Source: Spirochaetota bacterium (GTDB lineage: Bacteria; Spirochaetota; Brachyspiria; Brachyspirales; JACRPF01). From it: a stretch of DNA of 64,000 nucleotides. The stretch's first letter is position 1; the number at the start of each line of letters is the position of its first letter. Positions 17,417 to 26,113 of the stretch are shown in pieces. Under the pieces are notes generated by a model, which was not told the origin of the DNA, did not search any database, and saw only the letters and a program-made list of their open reading frames with translations. The stretch spans positions 1 through 64,000 of the forward strand of contig JACRPF010000001.1 of assembly GCA_016214035.1 (NCBI GenBank). Direction: 5' to 3'. A program made the translations under genes and the position numbers.

Positions 17417-19516
17417 ATGAAAGACCTTTTTATCGAACTGCTTGTCGAAGAGATTCCCCATGCGGTACTGCCCGCGGCTGAAAAAAGTTTTACGTCGCTG
17501 GTAACCGCGCTCCTGAAAGGCGAACAGCTGGCGCACGCGTCGGTGACGTCATACGCAACGCCGCGCCGGCTCGCCGTGCTCGCCACGGACGTCGCCGAAG
17601 AGCAGAAGGATGTGGTGTCGGAGCAGAAAGGTCCGCTCGTTGACATCGCGTTCAAGGACGGCGCGCTCACCAAAGCAGGTGAGGGGTTCTTCAAGAGCAA
17701 TGGCCTCGCTCCGGTCACGGCGGACAGTCTCACGGAAACCGAAAAAACGCAGGGCGCATTCATACGCGTTATCGGCGGCAAACGCTATCTCGCATTTAAA
17801 AAAGAAAAGAAAGGCAGAAAAACCGAGGTCATCATCACCGAGGCGTTCCCGAAGCTCATGGACGACATCAATGTGCCTAAAAAGATGCGCTGGGGCGACG
17901 GGACGTTCAGTTTTGTGCGTCCGCTCCGCACCGTCACCGCTCTCTTCGGCACCACGGTCATCCCCCTTTCCGCCGGCGGAATTACCGCGGCCGACATGAT
18001 CGTCGGCCATCGCGTGCTCTCGTCCGAGCGCGTGAAACTCGCCTCCCCGCGCGGCTATGAAGAACAGCTCATGAAAAAGAACGTCATCGTCGACCCCGCG
18101 AAACGACGCGAATCGATAATGCAGCAGCTTGCGGCTATTGAAAAAAAAGAGCAGTGCACGGCGGTTGACCGTGACCGCGTAGCCTCCATGGTCGTCAATC
18201 TCGTCGAATGGCCGTGTCTGGTCACCGTATCGTTCGACCCGGGCTTCCTTGAAGTACCCGAAGAAGTGCTGATATCGGAGATGATAGAACATCAGATGTA
18301 TTTTCCGCTCCGCGATGCGAAGGGAAAGCTCACGAATAAGTTCGTCGTCACGGCGAATCAGCCGGAGACCGCGTTCATTAAAAACGGAAATCTCCGCGTG
18401 CTTACCGCGCGGCTTACCGACGGCGCCTTCCTCTATCGCGAGGACGTCAAGCGCGGCCTGAAGACCATGCGCGACGGACTCAAAACGCTTCTGTTCCGCA
18501 AAGAACTCGGCTCGGTATATGATAAAGTAACACGCATGCTCAAACATGTCGAAGCGCTCATCCCGCTTCTGAAACTCGAATCTGAAAAGAGCTTTATAAT
18601 CGAGACCGTCACATATATGAAAGCGGATCTCGTGAGCGCCATGGTCTATGAATTCCCGCATCTGCAGGGCGTCATGGGCGGTTACTTCGCGGCCGCGGGC
18701 GGTTTCCCGAAACCGGTGGCTGACGCGATACGCGAACATTACAAGCCGCAGCATGCGAAAGATACGCTCCCGGAAAGCGTGCCGGCCAGGGCCGCGTCGC
18801 TTATCGACAAGCTCGATAATATCATCGCCGGTTTTTACGTGGGCGATATACCGACGGGTTCGCAGGACCCTAACGCGCTCAGGCGTCAGGCGCTCGGCGC
18901 GGTGCGCATCATCATGGAATCGCAGTGGGACCTCGACCTCGCCGCGCTCGTACGCGCATGCATTTCACATTTCACGCAGAAACCGGTGAAGGCGCCCGAC
19001 GCCATCGAACGCGATGTGCTTGCGTTCATCGCCACACGGTACGCGGTGTACCTTGAAGAGCAGTTCTCATACGACGCGGTACGCGGCGTGCTCGCGCTCG
19101 GCACCTCAAACATCCTCGACAGCTTGAAGAAAATCACCGCTGTTGATGCGTTCCGCAAGGACGAGCAGGCGGTGTTTGACAAACTCATCACCGTATTTAA
19201 ACGCGTGAAGAACATCATCGGCGACAATACCGACGGCACGGTGGATGAGAAACTGTTCCAGCACGACCGCGAACGGGAACTTTTCGCCGATTACAAACGC
19301 ACGCGCGGCGAGCTCTCCGCGCTCCTCCAGAAAAAGGAATACGGCAGGGCATTCGCTCAGCTCGCGAAACTGCATGCGCCGCTCGATGTGTTCTTCACCG
19401 ACGTGCTCGTCATGGACAAAGACGAGGCGCTGCGCACGAACCGCATACGGCTCCTTACCGCCATAGACGCGCTCTTCAAGAACATCCTCGATTTCAAAGA
19501 AATCGTCTCGCGGTAA
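17417..19516 (+). CDS. glyS: Glycine--tRNA ligase beta subunit
   Basis: 699 residues, the normal size for GlyS. The start MKDLFIELLVEEIPH is characteristic of the family. FLVTANQPE-like FVVTANQPETAFIKNGN, FLYREDVKRGL, ELGSVYDKV and DNIIAGFYVGDIPTGSQDPNALRRQALG are conserved GlyS blocks. The beta subunit binds tRNA-Gly and works with the catalytic alpha subunit GlyQ in an alpha2-beta2 enzyme. No glyQ gene is visible next to it. It lies 39 bases after nuoL and is probably co-transcribed. A weak hairpin with two bulged bases follows the stop codon at about 19518-19540. Confidence 0.95.
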   Translation: MKDLFIELLVEEIPHAVLPAAEKSFTSLVTALLKGEQLAHASVTSYATPRRLAVLATDVAEEQKDVVSEQKGPLVDIAFKDGALTKAGEGFFKSNGLAPVTADSLTETEKTQGAFIRVIGGKRYLAFKKEKKGRKTEVIITEAFPKLMDDINVPKKMRWGDGTFSFVRPLRTVTALFGTTVIPLSAGGITAADMIVGHRVLSSERVKLASPRGYEEQLMKKNVIVDPAKRRESIMQQLAAIEKKEQCTAVDRDRVASMVVNLVEWPCLVTVSFDPGFLEVPEEVLISEMIEHQMYFPLRDAKGKLTNKFVVTANQPETAFIKNGNLRVLTARLTDGAFLYREDVKRGLKTMRDGLKTLLFRKELGSVYDKVTRMLKHVEALIPLLKLESEKSFIIETVTYMKADLVSAMVYEFPHLQGVMGGYFAAAGGFPKPVADAIREHYKPQHAKDTLPESVPARAASLIDKLDNIIAGFYVGDIPTGSQDPNALRRQALGAVRIIMESQWDLDLAALVRACISHFTQKPVKAPDAIERDVLAFIATRYAVYLEEQFSYDAVRGVLALGTSNILDSLKKITAVDAFRKDEQAVFDKLITVFKRVKNIIGDNTDGTVDEKLFQHDRERELFADYKRTRGELSALLQKKEYGRAFAQLAKLHAPLDVFFTDVLVMDKDEALRTNRIRLLTAIDALFKNILDFKEIVSR

Positions 19517-19593
19517 GTGCCGTTCACTCTTGACGAACACGGCATTTATTTATACCATAGTAGTGTTGTAATCATTCGCCAAGGAATTCCCGC

Positions 19594-20832
19594 ATGAAAA
19601 AAGTGGTCATCATCGGTGCCGGTACAGCAGGAACGATAACGGCGAATCTGCTTGCCAAACGCGCCGGAAAAGACGTCGCCATCACTGTGGTTGATGCCGA
19701 CCCCTGGCATTACTATCAGCCCGGTTTTCTCTTTATCCCCTTCGGCATGTATACGAAGGAACAGGTGCGCCGCGAAAAAAAGAAGTATCTTCCCCGCGGG
19801 ACCGAGTTCATCCTTAAAAAAGCCGACCATATCGATACGGCGCAGAAAAAGATAACGCTTGCCGGCGGTGACACGCTGTCGTACGACTACCTCGTCATCG
19901 CCACCGGCTGCGACATCGTCCCGGAGGAAATACCCGGAATGAGCGACGGCTGGCGGAAAAACATCTTCGATTATTACACCTATGAAGGTTCGTGCGCGCT
20001 CTTCGACGCCATGCACAATTTTACCGGCGGAAAGCTTGTGGTGCACGTAAACGAGATGCCGGTGAAATGTCCGGTGGCGCCGCTGGAATTCCTGTTCCTG
20101 GCGGACTGGTTCTTCACAAAGCGCAAAACCCGTACGGCCACGTCAATCACCTTCGTGACACCGCTTCCCGGCGCGTTCACCAAACCGGTGGCGGCAAAGA
20201 AATTCGGCACCATGCTCGCGTCGCGCAACATCAGCATGGTGTCAGATTTCGGCACCGAACGCATCGACGCTGCAGCAAAAAAGATAGTCGGCTATGACGG
20301 ACGCGAGGTGTCGTATGACCTCCTCGTCTCCATACCCACGAATATGGGAAGTCCGCTCATCGAAGACTCGGGTCTCGGCGATGAATTCCGGTTCGTACCG
20401 GCGGACAACAATACGCTGCAGTCTAAAGCGCATGAGGATGTGTTCGTCATCGGCGATGCCACCAATCTGCCGTCGTCGAAGGCCGGCGCTGTCGCCCACT
20501 TCGAGGCCGAAACGCTTGTGGAGAATCTGCTCTGCCGCATGAGCGGGAAACCGCTTCACAAAGGTTTCGACGGACACTCGAACTGCTTCATCGAAACGGG
20601 GTTTAACAAAGCCATACTCATCGATTTCAATTATGCGCAGGAGCCGGTTGAGGGACGCTTTCCGTTCCCGGTAATCGGCCCGCTGTCGCTCCTCAGGGAA
20701 AGCGTCATCAATCATCTGTCAAAGCTCGCGTTCGAATGGATATACTGGAACATGCTTCTCAAGGCAATACCGATTCCGTTCATCCCCACGAACATGAGCC
20801 TGCTCGGAAAAAAAATACCCAAACAACAATAA
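19594..20832 (+). CDS. Sulfide:quinone oxidoreductase-family flavoprotein
   Basis: 412 residues. FAD-binding GAGTAGTITA (8-17), ATGCDIVP (104-110) and VFVIGDAT (283-290) give the two-dinucleotide-fold layout. Cys159 in CPVAPLE and Cys331 match cysteines that form the sulfide-oxidising site in the SQR family; Cys106 is a further candidate. The hydrophobic, amphipathic C-terminus (FEWIYWNMLLKAIPIPFIPTN) suits membrane attachment. The reaction would be sulfide oxidation to sulfur or polysulfide with electrons going to quinone. It is followed 15 bases later by a DsrC/TusE-like gene and then a DsrE-like gene, so the sulfur product is probably handed to sulfur carriers. A possible promoter (TTGACG, 17 bp, TACCAT) lies at about 19530-19558. 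Confidence 0.85.
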   Translation: MKKVVIIGAGTAGTITANLLAKRAGKDVAITVVDADPWHYYQPGFLFIPFGMYTKEQVRREKKKYLPRGTEFILKKADHIDTAQKKITLAGGDTLSYDYLVIATGCDIVPEEIPGMSDGWRKNIFDYYTYEGSCALFDAMHNFTGGKLVVHVNEMPVKCPVAPLEFLFLADWFFTKRKTRTATSITFVTPLPGAFTKPVAAKKFGTMLASRNISMVSDFGTERIDAAAKKIVGYDGREVSYDLLVSIPTNMGSPLIEDSGLGDEFRFVPADNNTLQSKAHEDVFVIGDATNLPSSKAGAVAHFEAETLVENLLCRMSGKPLHKGFDGHSNCFIETGFNKAILIDFNYAQEPVEGRFPFPVIGPLSLLRESVINHLSKLAFEWIYWNMLLKAIPIPFIPTNMSLLGKKIPKQQ

Positions 20833-20847
20833 TTACGGAGGCTTGCT

Positions 20848-21165
20848 ATGGCAGCGCAGAAGACATTCGGTACGGCAACGGTAGAGGTCGACGACGAAGG
20901 CTTCATGCAGAACCCGACACAGTGGAACAAAGAGATCGGTGAAGCGATCGCCAAAGAAGAAGGCATCACGCTCACACCGGCGCACTGGAAGGTCATCGAC
21001 TACATGCAGAATGAGTTCAAGACCACAACCGCCGTCCCCACGATACGCAAGATGAATAAATCCGGTGTGGTGACCACGAAAGAACTGTACGATCTCTTTC
21101 CCGGCGGACCGGCTAAAAAAGCGGCTAAGATAGCGGGGCTGAAAAAACCGGTCGGCTGCGTATAG
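20848..21165 (+). CDS. DsrC/TusE-family sulfur carrier with one C-terminal cysteine
   Basis: 105 residues. WNKEIGEAIAKEEGITLTPAHWKVIDYMQ and PTIRKMNKSGVVTTKELYDLFPGGPAKKAAKIAG are typical of the DsrC/TusE/DsvC family. The C-terminus ends PVGCV, keeping the penultimate cysteine that carries sulfur. The second cysteine found about 11 residues earlier in true DsrC is alanine here, so the protein resembles TusE or a single-cysteine carrier and could not form the DsrC trisulfide. Start at 20848 with ACGGAGG upstream. It sits between the SQR and DsrE-like genes. Confidence 0.9.
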   Translation: MAAQKTFGTATVEVDDEGFMQNPTQWNKEIGEAIAKEEGITLTPAHWKVIDYMQNEFKTTTAVPTIRKMNKSGVVTTKELYDLFPGGPAKKAAKIAGLKKPVGCV

Positions 21166-21207
21166 CGCGGGACAACTCACCAAACATATCAAACAAGGAG
21201 CAGTACA

Positions 21208-21702
21208 ATGGCTGAAGGCAAAATAAAAAAGGTTTCCATCGTCGTGTCAAAAGGTTCTATCGAGGGTTCGTACCCGGGGCTCATCATGGCCAACGGCGCC
21301 CGCATGGAAGGCATCGAGGCGAATCTCTTTTTCACATTTTTCGGGCTCGATGTCATCGTAAAAAACCGCATGGGACATATCGGCGTTGCAACCGTGGGCA
21401 ATCCCGCAATGTATTTCCCGCCGAAGAACGGCATACGCATTCCCACGCTGCTCGGCATGCTCCCGGGCATGTCGGCGTTCGCCACCTGGTTTTTCAAGAA
21501 AAAAATGGACAAACTCGACATACCGCCCATTCCCGAATTCGTCGAGATGGCGCATGACGCCGGCGTGAAATTCTACGCCTGCAAGGCGACGGTGGATATG
21601 TTCAAATACACCATGAAGGATTTCTGTCCGCAGGTGGAGGCCGTCATAACCGTGGGAGATTTCTACGAGAAGGCAGCGGGCGGAGAGATTATTTTTACGT
21701 GA
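21208..21702 (+). CDS. DsrE/DsrF/DrsH-like family sulfur-transfer protein
   Basis: 164 residues, soluble. KKVSIVVSKGSIEGSYPGLIMANGARMEGIEANLFFTFFGLDVIVK is the N-terminal half of the DsrE-like fold. YACKATVDMF (about 131-140) holds the cysteine expected to bind sulfur. Members of this group move sulfane sulfur between carriers. AAGGAG lies 9 bases before the start. It is the third gene of the SQR-DsrC-like-DsrE set, so a role in handling sulfur released by SQR is likely. Confidence 0.88.
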   Translation: MAEGKIKKVSIVVSKGSIEGSYPGLIMANGARMEGIEANLFFTFFGLDVIVKNRMGHIGVATVGNPAMYFPPKNGIRIPTLLGMLPGMSAFATWFFKKKMDKLDIPPIPEFVEMAHDAGVKFYACKATVDMFKYTMKDFCPQVEAVITVGDFYEKAAGGEIIFT

Positions 21703-21737
21703 GATGACGCAACGCGATTCATCCGGGAAGGAATTGG

Positions 21738-22115
21738 CTACTTCAATCCGAGCAGCTTCATGACACTGCCGGCGATGTCGTTCTGCGGAAGTTTGCCGCC
21801 CGGCGTGAGCTTGTCAACAATATCGGGCAGATGATTGGCAAGCATCGACGCCGCATCGTTATGCGATACCCCGGCGCGCGATGCGATATTCTTTATTACG
21901 TCGGGACCAAGCCCCTTCGTTATCTGCTCGGGCGTTATGGGACTATTCGCGCCCGTACCCACCCATGAATTGACGATATCGCCCAGACCGCTCGCGGTGA
22001 GCTTTGTAACGAGACCGGACAGTCCGGCGCCGCCGCCGAGAAGTCCGGCAATACCGTGCGCAAAATCGGTGCTCTTGCCGCCAAGGCGACCCGCTATGCT
22101 GTCGAGGATTCCCAT
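21738..22115 (-). CDS. YidB-like (DUF937) protein
   Basis: 125 residues from the ATG at 22115, which has AAGGAG upstream; a 33-residue extension is rejected. The sequence is Gly-rich at the start (GILDSIAGRLGG, GIAGLLGGGAGLSGLV). It continues with NSWVGTGANSPITPEQITKGLGPDVIKNIASRAGVSHNDAASMLANHLPDIVDKLTPGGKLP, which closely fits the YidB/DUF937 family. The function of the family is unknown. The gene is convergent with the DsrE-like gene and lies 153 bases beyond the end of the thioredoxin reductase operon. Confidence 0.88.
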   Translation of the reverse strand: MGILDSIAGRLGGKSTDFAHGIAGLLGGGAGLSGLVTKLTASGLGDIVNSWVGTGANSPITPEQITKGLGPDVIKNIASRAGVSHNDAASMLANHLPDIVDKLTPGGKLPQNDIAGSVMKLLGLK

Positions 22116-22268
22116 GATGTGCTCCTTATGCTGGATGTTCAGTCTAGTGAAAGTATACGTATATGACATGGAACTGTCAAGGCGCAGAACTACAAACAAC
22201 TTTTTCTGAAACACAGCGGCACTTATGTCGGGTAAAGCACGATGCAGCCCGGAGGCCGATGGTGAAGA

Positions 22269-23549
22269 CTATCCAATCTCCCGCGAAATATCCAGCGCGG
22301 CAACGGTTCCCTCGGCCGCGGCAATGGTGATCTGCCGGAACGGTTTGCTCGCGACATCACCGACCGCATACACGCCGTCGATACCGGTTCGCATGAGCGC
22401 ATCGGTTTTTATGTAACCGGTATCATCATACGAGAACAGCTTCGGAAACAGTTCCAGGTTCGGGAACATGCCGATGAAAATGAAAATTCCATCAGCTGCC
22501 AATCTGCGCATGGAATTATCCGCATTCACGCGCGATTCGAGGACCATCATCTCACCTTCTTTTGATATTCCCGCCGGCGTGTGACCCGACAGGAATGATA
22601 TATTCTGATGCGCGAACGCTTTCTCCTGCGCTTCCTTATTCGCCCGGAGCATGTCCCCGCGATAGACGATGGTAACATGCTTCGCGAACTTGGCGATATA
22701 ACACGCCTCCTCGACGGCTGAACTCCCGCCGCCGATGACGATGACTTCCTTATCCTGATAATACTTCGCGTCGCAGATGGCGCAATATGATATTCCGTGC
22801 CCCCGGAACTGCGATTCACCCGGTATGGAGAGCGGCCGCGGTGATGCGCCAGTGGCTACGATTATCTTTTTCGCGTAGATGGTCTCCTCATCGTCGATGA
22901 CAACCGATTTTCCGGCGAGGTCTATTCCTGATATCTCGCTCGCGGCCCGGAACTGAACGCCAGCCGCGCGTGCCTGCTCTGTTGTCTTGTGCATGAGCAT
23001 ATACCCGTTTTCCGGTTCGATGAAACCTGGATAATTCGAGACCTGATGCGTTGTGGACACCTGGCCGCCGGGCATAGCGCGGTCAACGACGATAACCGGT
23101 ATCTTCGCCTGCGCAAGGTAGATAGCCGCGGTAAGCCCCGCAATGCCGCCGCCGATGATGAGCACGCCCGTCTCCGTTTCCCGCACGCTGCGCCCCGCAA
23201 GCATTGAACGTCCGCGTTCCTCTCCCACGAGGAGATTGAGGTTCCGGATGATGTCGTTCTTTTTTATCCCGCCGGTGAGCTTATCACCGACACAGGCTCC
23301 GTTGTCGAAGAACAGCAGTGTCGGCGATGACGATACGCCGAGTGAAGTCGCGAGCGGACGGTTCTCCTGACGGAATATCTTTACGAACCGTACATCGCTG
23401 CCATACAATCCGGCAAGCTGTTCGAATTTCGGCGCGAGCGCGTCGCAGGGCGGGCACTCGCTCGAGTAGAAATCAACCACTACCTTGCCGCCCTTAAGCA
23501 CGTCCGCTTCGAATGTCTGCTGATCGCTGTGTTTGATGTGTTCCGCCAT
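22269..23549 (-). CDS. Thioredoxin-thioredoxin reductase fusion
   Basis: 426 residues. The N-terminal ~110 residues form a thioredoxin domain with CPPC (32-35) and SSSPTLLF holding the cis-proline. From about residue 128 there is an FAD/NAD(P)H thioredoxin reductase: GGGIAGLTAA (133-142), the redox pair CAIC (256-259), a second nucleotide motif GGGSSAVEEA and the terminal GVYAVGDVASKPFRQITIAAAEG. Fusion places substrate thioredoxin and reductase in one chain, so it would recycle cytoplasmic disulfides. It starts 2 bases after the radical SAM gene stop, so translation is probably coupled. It supplies reducing power in the Cys-rich peptide operon. Confidence 0.92.
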   Translation of the reverse strand: MAEHIKHSDQQTFEADVLKGGKVVVDFYSSECPPCDALAPKFEQLAGLYGSDVRFVKIFRQENRPLATSLGVSSSPTLLFFDNGACVGDKLTGGIKKNDIIRNLNLLVGEERGRSMLAGRSVRETETGVLIIGGGIAGLTAAIYLAQAKIPVIVVDRAMPGGQVSTTHQVSNYPGFIEPENGYMLMHKTTEQARAAGVQFRAASEISGIDLAGKSVVIDDEETIYAKKIIVATGASPRPLSIPGESQFRGHGISYCAICDAKYYQDKEVIVIGGGSSAVEEACYIAKFAKHVTIVYRGDMLRANKEAQEKAFAHQNISFLSGHTPAGISKEGEMMVLESRVNADNSMRRLAADGIFIFIGMFPNLELFPKLFSYDDTGYIKTDALMRTGIDGVYAVGDVASKPFRQITIAAAEGTVAALDISREIG

Positions 23550-23551
23550 TG

Positions 23552-24859
23552 CTATTCCGCCTTATGAAAATATGTAGCCAGACCCAATCCGATGAGCTTA
23601 TCAACCGGACGGCAATCCGGCGAATTTATTGAACCGCTGCTGTTCTCTGCCACCGCACCGCAGCCCCCGCCGCAGGCAAGCTGCAGGGCACAGTTCCCGC
23701 ATGCGTCGATACTTGTAACATCACGCTGCTGCCAGTGTGCTATCGCCGCCGCGTCATGCGTTACATCCGGAAAGAATGTTCCGAGCTCCTCGCCTTTCTT
23801 TCCGACATTCGCCGTGCAGGAGTATATTGTCCCGGTATAATCAAACGCCCATTCCGTCTTGCATGCGGGACAGGAGTCGAATAACGGCTGCGGCAGTTCG
23901 CCGTTTTCGAAAAGAAACTTCGCTATCGAGAATGCCGGTTTGTGAAAGTCAAGGATGACCGGATTATCCGGTATCATTTCCGCAAGGCGGCTGTAGAGCG
24001 ACAGCCGTGAGAAAAGCTTCGAGCGTTCGGACTGGCAATGATGCAGTTCGTAATTGCGTCCGAGCTGTGTCTTGAAATGCTTCAACGCCGTCCATCCGCG
24101 GTCTTTCGCGAATTGCGCCAGGGCGGGCAGTTCGCCGATATTTTCCGCGTCAACGACCACACGGAGATTGACGGTCATGCCGGCGGCAAGCGCGTCGTCA
24201 ATTCCGGCGACGACGCGGTCGAAACTGCTGCCGCCGTTCTTGAGCGGGCGCCTTGCATCGTGCGTTTCCCGCATGCCGTCGAGTGTCACCTGCACCTCGC
24301 GAAGGCGCGCCCCTGACAGGAGGGGCACATATGACGACAGCGTATAGCCGTTCGTCACCACGGCGATATCGAGTTCCGCTGTTTTCGCACGATCGATGAT
24401 ACCCCCGATAGACGCGCGCGCCGCTGGACCGTCGAGCAGCGGCTCCCCGCCGAAAATGGTGATATATTTTTTACGGCCTGCAAAATTATTTTCAACATAA
24501 TTAAAAAACGCGTCGACAACACCGGTTGAAAGCGTCTGTGAAGGGTTTGTGTATTGGTCCTGATAGCAGTAGGTACAGGCGAAGTTGCACGCATACCATG
24601 GGACGAAGAAAAGCTGCACCTCGTCATTTGCGCGTGATGCAATGAATTCCCGGTAGGCTTTTTCATACCGAACCGCTTCCACCGCCGGATCGACGATATA
24701 TCCCTTCGCGGCATAATCGTCCTTGTGCTTCCACCGTCCGCTGGTGAAATCATCCATCCATGCGGGGTCGAGTATATCCGCATTCCCGCTGAGCGGGTTC
24801 ACGATGAAGTGACGCCCGTCGGATGTTACCCCGGTAATGTTGTGTTTTGAGTAATTCAT
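23552..24859 (-). CDS. Radical SAM/SPASM peptide-maturase-like enzyme
   Basis: 435 residues. A leader region of about 85 residues (FIVNPLSGNADILD) precedes the radical SAM cluster CNFACTYC (C91, C95, C98), then IFGGEPLL and VTNGYTL. The C-terminus holds a full SPASM set: C330, C333, C348 after YTGTIYSC, then CGNCALQLACGGGC (C387, C390, C396, C400) and C416. SPASM enzymes of this build modify peptides or proteins through auxiliary iron-sulfur clusters. The partner candidate is the 30-residue Cys-rich peptide encoded 40 bases upstream. There is no clear ribosome site at 24859, which with the preceding hairpin suggests lower expression than the peptide. Confidence 0.9.
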   Translation of the reverse strand: MNYSKHNITGVTSDGRHFIVNPLSGNADILDPAWMDDFTSGRWKHKDDYAAKGYIVDPAVEAVRYEKAYREFIASRANDEVQLFFVPWYACNFACTYCYQDQYTNPSQTLSTGVVDAFFNYVENNFAGRKKYITIFGGEPLLDGPAARASIGGIIDRAKTAELDIAVVTNGYTLSSYVPLLSGARLREVQVTLDGMRETHDARRPLKNGGSSFDRVVAGIDDALAAGMTVNLRVVVDAENIGELPALAQFAKDRGWTALKHFKTQLGRNYELHHCQSERSKLFSRLSLYSRLAEMIPDNPVILDFHKPAFSIAKFLFENGELPQPLFDSCPACKTEWAFDYTGTIYSCTANVGKKGEELGTFFPDVTHDAAAIAHWQQRDVTSIDACGNCALQLACGGGCGAVAENSSGSINSPDCRPVDKLIGLGLATYFHKAE

Positions 24860-24870
24860 AGTATGTCATA

Positions 24871-24892
24871 CGGGGGATATCGCTATCCCCCG
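24871..24892 (-). terminator. Perfect hairpin between the Cys-rich peptide gene and the radical SAM gene (probable attenuator)
   Basis: CGGGGGATA (24871-24879), a four-base loop and TATCCCCCG (24884-24892) form a perfect 9-bp, GC-rich stem. It begins 7 bases after the peptide stop codon. No long T-run follows on the minus strand, so it may act as a partial terminator, RNA-end stabiliser or processing site rather than a full stop. Confidence 0.65.
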
Positions 24893-24899
24893 GTGACCG

Positions 24900-24992
24900 C
24901 TAGTCGTGACAACCGGCGATCGTTCTCGAGACCTTTGCGCAGCACTGAGCTACAGTACAGCACGCGGCCTTTTTCGTGATGAGAGAAGTCAT
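24900..24992 (-). CDS. 30-residue Cys-rich peptide, candidate RiPP precursor or thiol peptide
   Basis: The frame reads MTSLITKKAA followed by CCTVAQCCAKVSRTIAGCHD. It has five cysteines: two adjacent pairs (11-12 and 17-18) and Cys28. The start has a near-perfect ribosome site, AAGGAGGT, four bases before the ATG, stronger than that of any neighbour. The gene lies within a minus-strand operon between the ArsM-like methyltransferase (30-base gap) and the radical SAM/SPASM gene. I do not recognise the peptide. A short basic N-terminal part could serve as leader and the Cys-rich part as core, or the vicinal thiols could bind a metal or arsenite directly. Confidence 0.75.
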   Translation of the reverse strand: MTSLITKKAACCTVAQCCAKVSRTIAGCHD

Positions 24993-25022
24993 GAGTACCT
25001 CCTTACAATTTTATACAAGCGA

Positions 25023-25646
25023 TCACACAGCGGGCTTTTTCCCCGCAATGGTGATACTCGCCACCGTGACGGCGCCTTTTGCGTACGGTTCGCTTTCTTC
25101 TAGCAGCTGTATGTGAACGAAGCCTGCCTGCCTGAGCGTCGCGAGATATTCCTCACGGGTGACAGCGCCGGCCCAGCACTCGGCCACGGCTTTCGGGTCG
25201 TTGCGGAAACGTTCCGGCACCGGTTCTGTGGAATAAATATCGCTCACGACGAAACGGCCGTCCGGCTTGAGTATGCGCCACACCTCATGCCACACCGCGG
25301 CTTTTTCACGCGCATGATTGATGGTGCAGTTCGATATGACTACATCGGCGATCGCATCATCGAGCGGAAGCGATTCCAGTTCGCCTTTCAGGAACGATAC
25401 GTTATCGACACCGGCCTCGCGAGCGTTCTCGCGGGCCTTTGTCAGCATCCCGTCGGAAATATCTACACCATAGGCGAATGCAACACCCTGATGAACTGCT
25501 TTTATGACGTCGTTACCGCGGCCGCTTCCCAGATCGACGAGGACTTCTCCTACCCTGATTCCCGCCCGGGCCAGTGCTCCGCCGCAGGAGAGACAGGTCT
25601 TTTTTTCCGCGAGCGCGGAATACCGTTCATTGATGGCAATACTCAT
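25023..25646 (-). CDS. ArsM-like SAM-dependent methyltransferase
   Basis: 207 residues. VLVDLGSGRGND (35-46) is the SAM-binding loop, followed by GVDISDGMLTKARENA and LPLDDAIADVVISNCTINHA. Cysteines are Cys18/Cys21 (CLSC), Cys107 (SNCTIN) and Cys157 (ECWAGA). The 50-residue spacing of Cys107 and Cys157, and their sequence context, match the two arsenite-binding cysteines Cys174/Cys224 of algal ArsM as I recall them. Arsenite methylation is therefore possible, as is methylation of the peptide product. GGGAG precedes the ATG. It lies 13 bases after the secreted thioredoxin-like gene. Confidence 0.82.
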   Translation of the reverse strand: MSIAINERYSALAEKKTCLSCGGALARAGIRVGEVLVDLGSGRGNDVIKAVHQGVAFAYGVDISDGMLTKARENAREAGVDNVSFLKGELESLPLDDAIADVVISNCTINHAREKAAVWHEVWRILKPDGRFVVSDIYSTEPVPERFRNDPKAVAECWAGAVTREEYLATLRQAGFVHIQLLEESEPYAKGAVTVASITIAGKKPAV

Positions 25647-25659
25647 GATGGCTCCCGCA

Positions 25660-26109
25660 TTACCGCGCTTTACCGGATATGATGTCTTTCACATGATCCG
25701 CATACAGCGCACCGCCGCCCTGACGATATCCGGTGGTACCGGCAAGCTCACCCTTCGGGGTCAGCACAAGAACGGTGGGAAATCCCGGAACGCCGAACTG
25801 CCGAGCCAGCTCCTGGTTCTGCTTTTTCAACGTATCGCTCTGTTTTTTCGCCCGGGGAAAATCGAGTTCGACACAAATGAGGTTCTTCTCCGCGTACTTC
25901 TGGAATTCAGGTGTCGCGAACACTTCATCACGCAGACGGAAACACCAGGGACACCAGTCGGAACCGGTGAAGTTCAGCAGCAGATGTTTCGAAGTTTTCT
26001 GCGCTTCGGCAAGGGCTTGAGCGTAGTCTGTTTCCCATCGTATCGGCGCCGCCCACATAAGTGAGACCATTGCGCCCAGTACTATCGTAAACAATGTTCT
26101 TTTATTCAT
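25660..26109 (-). CDS. Secreted thioredoxin-like protein
   Basis: 149 residues from the ATG at 26109, which has GGAGGT upstream. Residues 1-21 form a signal peptide (TLFTIVLGAMVSLMWAAP). TGSDWCPWCFRLRDEVF carries the CxxC pair (Cys53, Cys56) in the context of periplasmic thioredoxin_7/DUF255-type proteins, and VPGFPTVLVLTPKG supplies the cis-proline loop. It probably handles disulfides outside the cytoplasm. It begins 4 bases after the thioredoxin stop codon, so the two are co-translated. Confidence 0.88.
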   Translation of the reverse strand: MNKRTLFTIVLGAMVSLMWAAPIRWETDYAQALAEAQKTSKHLLLNFTGSDWCPWCFRLRDEVFATPEFQKYAEKNLICVELDFPRAKKQSDTLKKQNQELARQFGVPGFPTVLVLTPKGELAGTTGYRQGGGALYADHVKDIISGKAR

Positions 26110-26113
26110 ATAC

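Noticed and set aside
17549-18754. A 401-codon open frame on minus strand opposite glyS
   Set aside because: Antisense shadow of a conserved gene; no family resemblance and no promoter or ribosome site.
19518-19545. Intrinsic terminator after glyS
   Set aside because: The stem contains a two-base bulge and the following stretch is TTTATTTATA rather than a T-run; it is too weak to list as a terminator.
24906-25103. A 65-codon plus-strand frame opposite the Cys-rich peptide gene
   Set aside because: The minus-strand frame has a near-perfect ribosome site, operon position and a meaningful cysteine pattern; the plus-strand frame has none.
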